A model generated the notes under the pieces. It ran no database searches. It was not told the DNA's origin and saw only the letters and a program-made list of their open reading frames with translations. From Rhodococcus sp. ABRD24 (GTDB lineage: Bacteria > Actinomycetota > Actinomycetes > Mycobacteriales > Mycobacteriaceae): a DNA stretch of 64,000 bases. The translations under genes were made by a program, and so were the position numbers. Positions 36,677 through 44,404 of the stretch are shown here, piece by piece (within the stretch, counting starts at the first letter, position 1; every line of letters starts with the position of its first letter). The DNA is taken from assembly GCF_004328705.1 (NCBI RefSeq), contig NZ_CP035319.1:2108001-2172000 (forward strand). Reading direction: 5' to 3'.

Positions 36677-37717
36677 GTGGAACTGTCCACGCATCTCGAC
36701 TCGGCGCTGCTGGGCCTGATCCAGTCAGAGGTCGAGCAGACCCTGCTCGGCGGCCCCCGCAAATACACCCGGGATCAGGTCGCCGAACTGGCGGGCGTAC
36801 CCCTCGAGCGGGCCCAGCGCCTGTGGGTATCGATGGGCTTCGCGATCGACTCCGATCCGGATGCGGTGATGTTCACAGATGGTGACGCCGCAGCGCTCCG
36901 GGCGCTCGTCGAGTTCGTCGACGGTGGCGCGCTGGCACCGGACGCGGCCGTCGCAGCTACCCGAGCCCTGGGCCAATCGATGTCACGGCTCGCGGAATGG
37001 CAGGTGGCGGTGCTCAATTCGCACCTCGCCGACGAACTCGCGGCGGGTCTCGATCAGTCCGGGACACTCGATGAGCAGGCCCTGCGCACCGCCGTCGGTA
37101 CCCTCACCTCGCAGCTACTGCCGACCGTCGAGGCACTGCAGTCGTACGTGTGGCGACGCCATCTCGCCGCGGCGACTGCCCGCCGGGCCGGCAGCGTCGG
37201 CGAGGACACAGCCCACCGCATGCTCACGGTCGGTTTCGCGGACATGGTCGGTTACACAAGCCTGACCCGCCGGATCCGCGTCGACGAACTCAGCGGACTG
37301 CTCGAAGAGTTCGAGTCCCGGACCACCGCGATCATCACGCAAGGCCGCGGATGGGTGATCAAAAATGTCGGTGACGAAGTGATGTTCGCCGCCGAGAACG
37401 CCTCCGACGCGGCACGGATCGCACTGGCACTACAGGAGGCGTTCCTCGGCGAATCGGGGCAGCCGGACCTGCGGGTCGGCCTGGCACTCGGCCCCGTCCT
37501 GGTGCGCTTCGGCGACCTGTTCGGCGCAGTGGTCAACATTGCGGCTCGGCTCACGAGCGCCGCCCGGCCCGGCACCGTTCTGGTGGACGCGGAACTGGCG
37601 GCGGCGCTGGCGGAGGATGAAGAATTGGTCCTCAAGCCGCTACGCCCGCTCCGGGTCCGTGGCTACTCGCGGCTCCGCGCGTTCGCCCTACGGCCCGGCC
37701 GCGGGCCGAACGTTTGA
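36677..37717 (+). CDS. class III adenylate cyclase with Rv1264-like regulatory domain
   Basis: The 346-residue cytosolic protein has an all-helical N-terminal regulatory half (residues 1-170, including YTRDQVAELAGVPLERAQRLW) and a C-terminal class III cyclase domain. Catalytic residues are all visible: metal ligands D189 (FADMVGYT) and D233 (NVGDEV), purine-selecting K229 and D280 (GDLFGAVVN), and transition-state N287 and R291. It is therefore predicted to be an active ATP-to-cAMP cyclase. The same architecture is found in M. tuberculosis Rv1264, where the helical domain inhibits the enzyme at neutral pH; pH control here is inferred. The GTG at 36677 has AAAGGGG at a proper distance, so the longer frame from 36638 is less likely. 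It ends 8 bases before the convergent tiny peptide gene. Confidence 0.87.
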   Translation: MELSTHLDSALLGLIQSEVEQTLLGGPRKYTRDQVAELAGVPLERAQRLWVSMGFAIDSDPDAVMFTDGDAAALRALVEFVDGGALAPDAAVAATRALGQSMSRLAEWQVAVLNSHLADELAAGLDQSGTLDEQALRTAVGTLTSQLLPTVEALQSYVWRRHLAAATARRAGSVGEDTAHRMLTVGFADMVGYTSLTRRIRVDELSGLLEEFESRTTAIITQGRGWVIKNVGDEVMFAAENASDAARIALALQEAFLGESGQPDLRVGLALGPVLVRFGDLFGAVVNIAARLTSAARPGTVLVDAELAAALAEDEELVLKPLRPLRVRGYSRLRAFALRPGRGPNV

Positions 37718-37725
37718 GGAACTGA

Positions 37726-37827
37726 TCAGCTACCGCCCAGGCTTCCCGGGGGAATCGAGTACCCGCTGCTGCCGGCCGAGCCGCTGCCGATCAGGCCGAG
37801 AATCCAGTTGAGCGCATTGGTAATCAT
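37726..37827 (-). CDS. 33-residue hydrophobic Gly/Ser peptide
   Basis: The tiny gene has a good Shine-Dalgarno (GAGAGGA) 5 bases before ATG. The peptide starts MITNALNWILGLIG, a short amphipathic membrane-seeking helix, and continues as a Gly/Ser tail (SGSAGSSGYSIPPGSLGGS). It has no cleavable signal and no known domain. It is divergent from the AurF-like gene and convergent with the cyclase gene. The GS-rich tail resembles that of the secreted protein at 42096-42449, and its size resembles the 42-residue peptide at 28893. Gene status rests on the ribosome-binding site and codon use; function is unknown. Confidence 0.6.
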   Translation of the reverse strand: MITNALNWILGLIGSGSAGSSGYSIPPGSLGGS

Positions 37828-38057
37828 CGAGTTCCTCTCCTCGCCGTGCGGTGTCCTCGTGAGGACTACGTCACGGTACCGCCGAGCGGTCTCGAGCGCG
37901 GGGGACTTCGATGCAATCCGCGAACACGGCCGATCTGCGACTTCCTTGCTCACCATTGCGATTGTGACGATGGCCACTGTATGGTCGAAATAACAGTTAC
38001 CACCCGTCACATATATGTCGTGGCCCGTCGCGGCTGTGACACGAACGAGGGGCAGTC

Positions 38058-38984
38058 ATGACACCTCAGACTCCGGCGGCTCCGACGACCCGCCCGGCTC
38101 CGCCAGTGTCCGACCGCGAGGACACCGCACGCAGACTGTTGGCATCGTCCGCCCGCAAGTCGTATGACCCGATGATCGAAGTCGACTGGGACGCCCCGGT
38201 ACCCGCCGACAAGTTCGGCCTCACCCCGGAGTGGAGCACGCTCTACGGCACACCCCTGTGGGACGAGATGAGCGACGAACAGAAGATCCGACTCACCAAA
38301 CATGAGGCCGCCAGCGTCTCCAGCGTCGGCCTCTGGTTCGAGATCCTCCTCATGCAGATGCTGCTGCGCGATGTATACGGCCGCGACAAGCACTCCCGCC
38401 ACGTGCAATTCGCACTCACCGAGGTAGCCGACGAGTGCCGCCACTCGGTAATGTTCGCCCGCGCCGGCGAACGCTTGGGGATGCCCGACTACGGGCCGAT
38501 CCCGTTCATCCACAAGGCCGGTCGCATATGGGGCGGGTTCTTCCGCGGCGCCAACGCGTACGCCAGTGTGATGGCGGCGGAGGAAATCCTGGACATGATG
38601 CAGCGCGACTTCATGAGGGACGAGCGCGTCCAACCGGTTACCCGCACCGTCAGCAAGATCCACGTCCTCGAGGAGGCGCGACACATCCGTTTCGCCCGCG
38701 AGGAGGTAAGCCGCCGACTACAGGGCGCCAGCCGGGCACGGCTCGCCGCCGAGCGCGTCAACACCGCCACGGTGGTCTACTTCGTGATGAAGAGCATGAT
38801 CCACCCCGATGTGTACACCAACGCCGGCCTCGACAAGAAACGTGCGCTCGAGGCCGCCCGCACCAACACCCACCACCACGACGTGATCCGTACGTCGGGT
38901 TCGAAACTCATGAACTTCCTCGACAGCGTCGGCCTCGTCGGCGGGCCGTCGAAGGTGCTCTACAAAAAGGTCCACCTGCTCTGA
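38058..38984 (+). CDS. AurF-like diiron oxygenase
   Basis: This 308-residue all-helical protein matches the diiron N-oxygenase (AurF, p-aminobenzoate N-oxygenase) family. Carboxylate/His ligand motifs are E122 with E126-C-R128-H129 (EVADECRH), the AAEEILDMM helix at about 174, and E205-E206-x-x-H209 (LEEARHIRFAREE). Such enzymes oxidise aryl-amines or related substrates with O2; the substrate here is unknown. The ATG has GAGGGGC upstream. The divergent promoter region (37828-38057) holds a possible TTGCGA-N18-TATGGT promoter (37956-37985) and a perfect ACATATATGT palindrome (38009-38018) in the leader. Confidence 0.82.
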   Translation: MTPQTPAAPTTRPAPPVSDREDTARRLLASSARKSYDPMIEVDWDAPVPADKFGLTPEWSTLYGTPLWDEMSDEQKIRLTKHEAASVSSVGLWFEILLMQMLLRDVYGRDKHSRHVQFALTEVADECRHSVMFARAGERLGMPDYGPIPFIHKAGRIWGGFFRGANAYASVMAAEEILDMMQRDFMRDERVQPVTRTVSKIHVLEEARHIRFAREEVSRRLQGASRARLAAERVNTATVVYFVMKSMIHPDVYTNAGLDKKRALEAARTNTHHHDVIRTSGSKLMNFLDSVGLVGGPSKVLYKKVHLL

Positions 38985-39054
38985 CGACAGGCACCGAGCG
39001 CGTCGATCTCGGCAACCGACGGATCGGGACACGAAACCCGTCGCGGCCGTCCCA

Positions 39055-40719
39055 TCAGGAGCCCAGGAAGCGCTGGCGGCTGTGGGCGGCGAACTCGGAC
39101 TCGAGCGCCCTCTTGTCCTCGTCGGTCATCTGCTTGTAGGCGGGCGCACCGCGGCCCTCCCAGCGAAACACCGGATCACCAGTACGCCACAGCTCCGCCT
39201 GCAGCTCGCGCTTGAGTACCTTGTTGGATCCGGTCATCGGCAGGTTCGTCGACACCCGGACGAACCGCGGGGTGGCCTTGCTGCCCAGGTCGGCCTGGCC
39301 GGACAGGAACGACGCGAACTCGGCAGGATCGAACTCCTCGAGCGACTCCAGCTCGACCGCCGCCATCACCTGGTCGCCCGAACGCGGGTCCGGGATCGCG
39401 TACACGCCGGTTGCGATGACCTGCGGGTGCCGGCGCAGTACGCGCTCGATCATCAGCGCGGACGTGTTCTCACCGTCGACGCGGATCCAGTCACCCTTGC
39501 GACCGGCGAAGTAGATGAAGCCGGCCTCGTCGACGTAGCCGAGATCGCCGGTCCAGTACCAGCCGTGCTTGATCCGGTCGGCGTCGGCGGCGTCATTCTT
39601 GTAGTAGCCCTCGAACGCGCGGGCGCCGTCCTTGTCGATCATCTCGCCGATAGCCTCGTCCGGATTCAGCACCCGGCCGTGCTTGTCGAGAATCGCGCGG
39701 ACGCATTCCTCCCGAGTCTCCGGGTTCACGACGGCGATGCCGGCATGCGCGGGGCGGCCCAGCGCTCCTGCGGGGGCCTCGGCGTCGAGTTGCACCGAGC
39801 CGGCCCCCTCGCTCGAGCCGTAACCCTCGTGCAGTTCCGCACCGAAGCGGCGCACGAACTCGGCCTTGTCCTCGGGCGAGGCCTCGGTGCCGAAGCCGCG
39901 CTCGAGCTGGTTGTCGCCGTCGCCCGGATGCTCCGGCGTCGCCATCAAATAGGCGAGCGTCTTTCCGACGTACGTGAAGAACGTGGCGCCGAAGAATTTC
40001 ACGTCCGGCATGAAACCCGACGCCGAGAACTTGCGAGCCTCCGGCAGGCACACCGTAGCCCCGTTGGCGAGCGCGGGCGCCCACAATGCCATGAGCGCGT
40101 TTCCGTGGAAGAGCGGCATCGGGCAGTAGTCGATGTCGTCGCGGTGATGCCCGTACTTCGCAGTGTTCGCGTGCGCGATCCGGGCGAGCCGGCCCTGACT
40201 GCATTTGACGGCCTTCGACATTCCCGTAGTACCCGATGTGAACAGCAGCAGGAACAGCGAGAACTCGTCGATCCCGTCGGCGACGGCGGGCTCGACGCGG
40301 TGGTCGTCGAGCCGCTCCCGGTAGTCCGGGGCGTCGATCAGGATGAAACGGTCCTCGGCGAGGCCGAGGTCGAGGCCTCGAAGCTTCTCCATACCCGCAG
40401 CGTCACTGACGATCAATTGGCAATCGACGTAACGGATTTCGGCCTCGAGCTCCACCGCGCCGCGGGTGGGATTGATACCGACGATCGTGCCACCGGTCAG
40501 CGCGGCCCCGCCGAGCCAGAACAGGAAGTCCGGAACGTTCTCGAGCAGGACACCGATATGGAACGGGCCGTCGACGCGCAGCGACAATGAGAGGGCGCCG
40601 CGCGCGGCACTCTCGCGAACCACCTCGTCCCATGTCCAATCCTGCTCGCGGGTCCGGACGCCCAGGCGCTCGTCGCCCAGCCGGTCGAGCAGCATCTCGG
40701 CGATCGTGGTCCGTTCCAA
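39055..40719 (-). CDS. fadD17: FadD17-like acyl-CoA ligase
   Basis: This 554-residue AMP-forming ligase would activate a sterol side-chain or fatty acid to its CoA ester. Motifs are FTSGTTGMSKAVKCSQ (P-loop), PLFHGNALMALW, GYGSSEGAG, YWTGDLGYVD and GRKGDWIRVDGEN, with the catalytic Lys in SNKVLKREL. The order VGVLLENxPDF, GINPTRGAVELEAEI, VKCS and KFSASGFMPDV is characteristic of FadD17 of mycobacteria, where it is linked to cholesterol use. The TTG at 40719 was chosen: AGGAG stands 8 bases upstream and the protein then begins at the domain start. A longer frame to 40800 adds 27 residues without homology. It is divergent from an AraC regulator. Confidence 0.88.
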   Translation of the reverse strand: MERTTIAEMLLDRLGDERLGVRTREQDWTWDEVVRESAARGALSLSLRVDGPFHIGVLLENVPDFLFWLGGAALTGGTIVGINPTRGAVELEAEIRYVDCQLIVSDAAGMEKLRGLDLGLAEDRFILIDAPDYRERLDDHRVEPAVADGIDEFSLFLLLFTSGTTGMSKAVKCSQGRLARIAHANTAKYGHHRDDIDYCPMPLFHGNALMALWAPALANGATVCLPEARKFSASGFMPDVKFFGATFFTYVGKTLAYLMATPEHPGDGDNQLERGFGTEASPEDKAEFVRRFGAELHEGYGSSEGAGSVQLDAEAPAGALGRPAHAGIAVVNPETREECVRAILDKHGRVLNPDEAIGEMIDKDGARAFEGYYKNDAADADRIKHGWYWTGDLGYVDEAGFIYFAGRKGDWIRVDGENTSALMIERVLRRHPQVIATGVYAIPDPRSGDQVMAAVELESLEEFDPAEFASFLSGQADLGSKATPRFVRVSTNLPMTGSNKVLKRELQAELWRTGDPVFRWEGRGAPAYKQMTDEDKRALESEFAAHSRQRFLGS

Positions 40720-40842
40720 GTCGATATCTCCTGTCGAGGCGCCGGCAAGCACTGCGTGCGACCGTAGATTGCGATCACCTCGGCGGCAACCACCCCGCAA
40801 GGAAGCAGCGGAGACGGCGCCACCCGGACTGACCGGCGAGCC

Positions 40843-41586
40843 GTGCTGTACTGGGGCGTGTACTCCGAGCGCCCTTCGCAGGCAATCCCCTCCGCGATCC
40901 GGTGGGGCAGTATCCGCACCGAGGACGGGATCATACTCCCGGATGGCTGCATGGACCTCGTGTGGCGCGACGGTGAGGTTATGGTCGCCGGGCCCGACAC
41001 CGGCCCGATCGCGGTGTCGGCGTCACCGCTGCCCAGCGTCGGGTTGCGCTTCCCGCCGGGGCTACTCCCCCATCTCCTCGAAGTTCCAGCAGAACAGCTG
41101 CGCGACAGCCGAATCCCCCTGGTCGATGTGGTCGGACGCCGGATGGCCGCGCCGCTCGCCGGGGTGGATCCCACCATCGCGGCCGCAATGTTCGAGGACT
41201 TCGGCCGCTCGCGCCTGGCGGTGCTGGGGCCGGTCGATCCGGTCGTCACTGTCGTCGCCACGATGCTCGGCGCCGGTACCTCCGTCGCCGACGTTGCGGC
41301 GGCCACCGACCTGTCCACCCGCGCACTTCACCGACTCGGAACGAGGAGCTTCGGCTACGGACCGAAGACGCTCGCCGGGATTCTGCGGTTGCAGCGGGCT
41401 CGGGACCTCGCCGGCCTCGGCATTCCATCAGCTGCCGTGGCCGCCGAGTGCGGCTATGTGGACCAGGCGCACCTGATCCGTGAGTCGCGGCGCCTCACCG
41501 GACGCCCGTTCGGTGAGATTCGTCAGCCCGGTAGCGGCGCGAACAGGTCGACGGCGTTGCCGTCGGGATCCACCAGGCTCGCGTAG
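40843..41586 (+). CDS. AraC-family transcriptional regulator
   Basis: The 247-residue protein has an N-terminal sensing half (DUF6597-like, beginning with an EDGIILPDGCMDLVW segment) and a C-terminal AraC helix-turn-helix pair at about residues 150-230. The latter includes LSTRALHRLGTRSFGYGPKTL and AECGYVDQAHLIRESRRLTG. It is divergent from the FadD17-like gene, with 123 bases between starts, and is a plausible regulator of it. Its last 21 codons overlap the 3' end of the convergent VOC gene by 64 bases. The effector is unknown. Confidence 0.85.
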   Translation: MLYWGVYSERPSQAIPSAIRWGSIRTEDGIILPDGCMDLVWRDGEVMVAGPDTGPIAVSASPLPSVGLRFPPGLLPHLLEVPAEQLRDSRIPLVDVVGRRMAAPLAGVDPTIAAAMFEDFGRSRLAVLGPVDPVVTVVATMLGAGTSVADVAAATDLSTRALHRLGTRSFGYGPKTLAGILRLQRARDLAGLGIPSAAVAAECGYVDQAHLIRESRRLTGRPFGEIRQPGSGANRSTALPSGSTRLA

Positions 41587-41912
41587 CGCTGGCCCCACGG
41601 CGCGTCGAACGGCGCCGTACCGCCGTGCCCCGCCGCCACGAACCGCGCCCACGCCGCGTCCACCTGCGCGGCGGTCCCACAATCGAATGCGAGCGCGACA
41701 CGGTGACTCCCGGTGGGCGGCGTCCACTTACCGCTGAACGATTCGACCACTTCGACGGTGTCCCACATCACCCGGATTCCGCCGGCCGTCGCCTCGACAT
41801 GCGGGTAGTCCTCGGCATCGGCCGGAATGTCGAGGCCGAGAAGGCGGTAGAAGCTTAGGGAAGCGGCGAGATCCGTCGTCACCAGACCAATCGCGTTGAG
41901 CTGAGGGTTCAT
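41523..41912 (-). CDS. VOC-family (glyoxalase/bleomycin-resistance) protein
   Basis: This 129-residue single-domain VOC protein has paired beta-alpha-beta-beta-beta modules: one starts NAIGLVTTDLAASLSFYRLLG and the second contains GTAAQVDAAWARFVAAGH, with WGQRYASLVDPDGNAVDLF near the end. It may bind a metal or act as a binding protein; the substrate is not evident. The ATG at 41912 matches the domain start, although no clear ribosome-binding site precedes it. The frame to 42041 adds an unrelated lead. Its 3' end overlaps the AraC gene by 64 bases on the opposite strand. Confidence 0.85.
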   Translation of the reverse strand: MNPQLNAIGLVTTDLAASLSFYRLLGLDIPADAEDYPHVEATAGGIRVMWDTVEVVESFSGKWTPPTGSHRVALAFDCGTAAQVDAAWARFVAAGHGGTAPFDAPWGQRYASLVDPDGNAVDLFAPLPG

Positions 41913-42095
41913 GACGTCGATGCTATGTGTGGCCGGGCGGGATCGATTGGATCTTTCGGACGCCGGTCCCCTTCTCCTGAAACCGCCCACCACACACCGA
42001 CGGCACGCACTGGTCGCCAATCCGCCCATTCTCGTCACCACTGGCCCAGTTCTCGTGTTCTATACCTCCCAGACTGACGAAAGGGAACTTGGACC

Positions 42096-42449
42096 ATGGT
42101 GAAGAACTCGACGAAGCCCCAGTCGACGACGTACCGATCGCGAGTGCGGCCGGTACTCGGGGCTGTCGTGTCGGCCGCTGCAACCGCAGTATTGCTGACG
42201 TTCACGCCAGGTACCGCCGCAGCGCAGCCCGGGCCGCCGACAATGAACGGCTCGCTCGGAAGCGCGGCCATCGACATCTCCGGCGCGCTGACCACGTTCC
42301 TCGAACAGCTGGGTACCGGAAGCTCCGGCAGTCTGGGCAGCGTCGGTGTGGGCAGTGTCGGCCGGTCCCCCGCCGGCAGCCTCGGGAGTTCCTCCACCGG
42401 CAGCATGGGCAGCTCCTACGGCAGCGCGATCAGCTCCCCCTTCAGCTGA
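42096..42449 (+). CDS. secreted Ser/Gly-repeat protein
   Basis: The 117-residue protein has a long Sec signal: a basic N-region (about 18 residues), hydrophobic LGAVVSAAATAVLLTF, and probable cleavage after TAAA at about residue 47. The mature part has a short helix (IDISGALTTFLEQLG) and then a tail of repeated Gly-Ser with Leu/Val/Met inserts (GSLGSVGVGSVG, GSMGSSYGSA). No domain is recognised. The helix-plus-GS-tail design is shared with the tiny peptide at 37726-37827, suggesting related cell-envelope peptides, one exported by a signal and one not. Confidence 0.75.
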   Translation: MVKNSTKPQSTTYRSRVRPVLGAVVSAAATAVLLTFTPGTAAAQPGPPTMNGSLGSAAIDISGALTTFLEQLGTGSSGSLGSVGVGSVGRSPAGSLGSSSTGSMGSSYGSAISSPFS

Positions 42450-42480
42450 CCGCCGCCGACACCATAGGGCCGTCACAGGG

Positions 42481-43131
42481 CTAGCGCGGACGCGGCACCG
42501 CTGCGTCGATGAACAAACCCTCGACCGAGACGCAAACCTCGCCGGCGGCGTTCTTGATATCGCCAATTGTGTGAATCTTGCGTCCCTCCACCGATATCTG
42601 CTTGCCGGTGACGGTCAACAGTTCGAACAGCGGGGTCGGCTTGTGGTAACGCACGTTCAGCTGTGCGGTCATGCCGGCCTTGCCGCCCCATGCGTTCGCT
42701 ACACCGAGCACGTGATCGAGGATCAACGCCGAGACGCCACCGTGCACGCACCCGGGCGGGCCCTGGTACGGCAGGTTCAGCGTCACGACACCCTGCACCG
42801 ACCCGTCCCCGAACCCCTCGAGCACGAGCGGTGGCGCGATCGCGTTCTCCGGTCCGGTGATCGGATCGTGCCGGGTGACGCCTTCACCGCTCCACATGTC
42901 GATCATCCGCTCGGCCACCTCGGGGGCATGTTCCTCGAGATGGTCGGCGATGCTGTCGAGTTCCTCCGCAACACGATCGAGGTTCGCGTTACCTCGGTCG
43001 GTACGCAGCATCGCATCGATCACCCGTCGGGCCGCAGCGGTCGCCCGGTCCACCGGAGCCTCCTGCGGCGCCGATGTCAGCACCGTGCCGTGAGGATGGG
43101 TATGGGAGGTCGGGTGATCACCGACGTTCAC
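42481..43131 (-). CDS. PaaI-type hotdog thioesterase
   Basis: This 216-residue protein has a C-terminal single hotdog domain (residues 95-205) with the motif PPGCVHGGVSALILDHVLG, typical of acyl-CoA thioesterases of the PaaI/YbgC superfamily. The N-terminal 90 residues are helical and charged. It would hydrolyse an acyl-CoA or its products in the catabolic operon with the upstream thiolase and dehydrogenase. The GTG at 43131 overlaps the thiolase stop codon as GTGA, with GAGG upstream, indicating translational coupling; the longer open frame inside the thiolase gene is a shadow. Confidence 0.88.
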   Translation of the reverse strand: MNVGDHPTSHTHPHGTVLTSAPQEAPVDRATAAARRVIDAMLRTDRGNANLDRVAEELDSIADHLEEHAPEVAERMIDMWSGEGVTRHDPITGPENAIAPPLVLEGFGDGSVQGVVTLNLPYQGPPGCVHGGVSALILDHVLGVANAWGGKAGMTAQLNVRYHKPTPLFELLTVTGKQISVEGRKIHTIGDIKNAAGEVCVSVEGLFIDAAVPRPR

Positions 43132-44396
43132 GACCGAACCTCGCTGATCGCAGGGGTCGGCACCGGCTGACCGCCTCGCTCCGGATCCTCGAAAGACGCT
43201 GAGATGGTCCCGGCGCGGTACAGCGTGACGACGCACGCGCCACCGAGGCCGAGGTTGTGTTGCAGGCCCACTCGCGCGCCGTCGACCTGGCGGGCGTCGG
43301 CCTTGCCGCGCAGCTGCCACGTCAGCTCGGCGCACTGCGCCAGTCCCGTCGCGCCGAGTGGGTGGCCCTTCGAGATGAGACCACCGGACGGATTGACCAC
43401 CCACTGGCCGCCGTATGTGGTGCCGCCGGACTCGACGAGCTTGCCACCCTCACCCGCGCCGCACAGGCCCAGAGCCTCGTACGTAATGATTTCGTTGATC
43501 GCGAAACAGTCGTGCAACTCGATGACATCGACGTCCTCGATCGTCAGACCCGACTCGGCGAACACCTGCGCGGCCGCGGCCCGCGTCATCGGGGCACCGA
43601 CAACGTCGATCATCGACTGATCGGCGAACGCCTCGGCCGTATCGGTGGTCAGTGCCTGCGCAACGATCTCGATCGCCTGGTCCTCGAGGCCGTGCTCACG
43701 AACGAACCGCTCGCTGGCGACGATCGCGGCACCTGCACCGTCGGAGGTGGGCGAGCATTGCGAGCGGGTGAGCGGCGGGTGAATCATCTTGTCGTCCAGC
43801 ACCTGCGCCAACGTGTACTCGTCACGAAACTGCGCGTACGGGTTGTGCACCGAATGCTTGTGATTCTTCACCGCGACGGACGCGATCTGCTCCGCGGTGG
43901 TGCCGTAGCGCTCCATGTGCTCGAGCGCGGCATTTCCGAACAGCTGCGCCGTCATCGGGCCTGCGCCCCACTCGTGCTTGGCCGTCATCACCTTCAGGTG
44001 CTCGTCGAGCGTGGTGACCGTGGGCATTTCTCCGGTGCCGGTGAGCGCCGTCTTGGTCATCTTCTCGAAGCCCACCGCGAGCGCGACGTCGACGATGCCG
44101 CCCTGCACCCACTCGCGCGCCATCATCAGCGCCGACGAACCGGTGGCACAGTTGTTGTTGACGTTGACGATCGGGATTCCGGTCAGACCGGTCTCGTACA
44201 GCGCGCGCTGACCGGCCGCCGACGGCTGGAAGACGTACCCGACCGCGGCGCGCTGGACCTGGTCGTACAAGATCCCGGCGTCGGCGAGCGCGGCGCCCAC
44301 CGCCTCGGCCACCATGTCCGGGTACTCCCAGTCCCGAGACTCGATCTTCTCGAACTTGGTCATGCCCACGCCGACGACGAACGTGCGACTGCTCAT
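43128..44396 (-). CDS. ltp1: thiolase-like acetyl-CoA acetyltransferase / lipid-transfer protein (Ltp1-like)
   Basis: This 422-residue protein of the SCP-x thiolase group would cleave 3-oxoacyl-CoA or do a related (retro-aldol) C-C cleavage. The nucleophilic Cys is C83 in NVNNNCATGSSAL; further motifs are VIELHDCFAINE, the acid-base His in GHPLGATG, and QHNLGLGGACVV. It aligns from memory with mycobacterial Ltp1 through most of its length (VGVGMTKFEK, KNHKHSVHNPYAQF, LTRSQCSPTSDGAGAA). The start at 44396 is the family start and lies 8 bases after the acyl-CoA dehydrogenase stop. It is the middle gene of a three-gene operon. Confidence 0.9.
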   Translation of the reverse strand: MSSRTFVVGVGMTKFEKIESRDWEYPDMVAEAVGAALADAGILYDQVQRAAVGYVFQPSAAGQRALYETGLTGIPIVNVNNNCATGSSALMMAREWVQGGIVDVALAVGFEKMTKTALTGTGEMPTVTTLDEHLKVMTAKHEWGAGPMTAQLFGNAALEHMERYGTTAEQIASVAVKNHKHSVHNPYAQFRDEYTLAQVLDDKMIHPPLTRSQCSPTSDGAGAAIVASERFVREHGLEDQAIEIVAQALTTDTAEAFADQSMIDVVGAPMTRAAAAQVFAESGLTIEDVDVIELHDCFAINEIITYEALGLCGAGEGGKLVESGGTTYGGQWVVNPSGGLISKGHPLGATGLAQCAELTWQLRGKADARQVDGARVGLQHNLGLGGACVVTLYRAGTISASFEDPERGGQPVPTPAISEVRS

Positions 44397-44404
44397 GGGA
44401 GAAC

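Noticed and set aside
39082..40590. 502-codon plus-strand frame opposite the FadD17-like ligase
   Set aside because: Shadow frame; the minus-strand ligase has all adenylation motifs.
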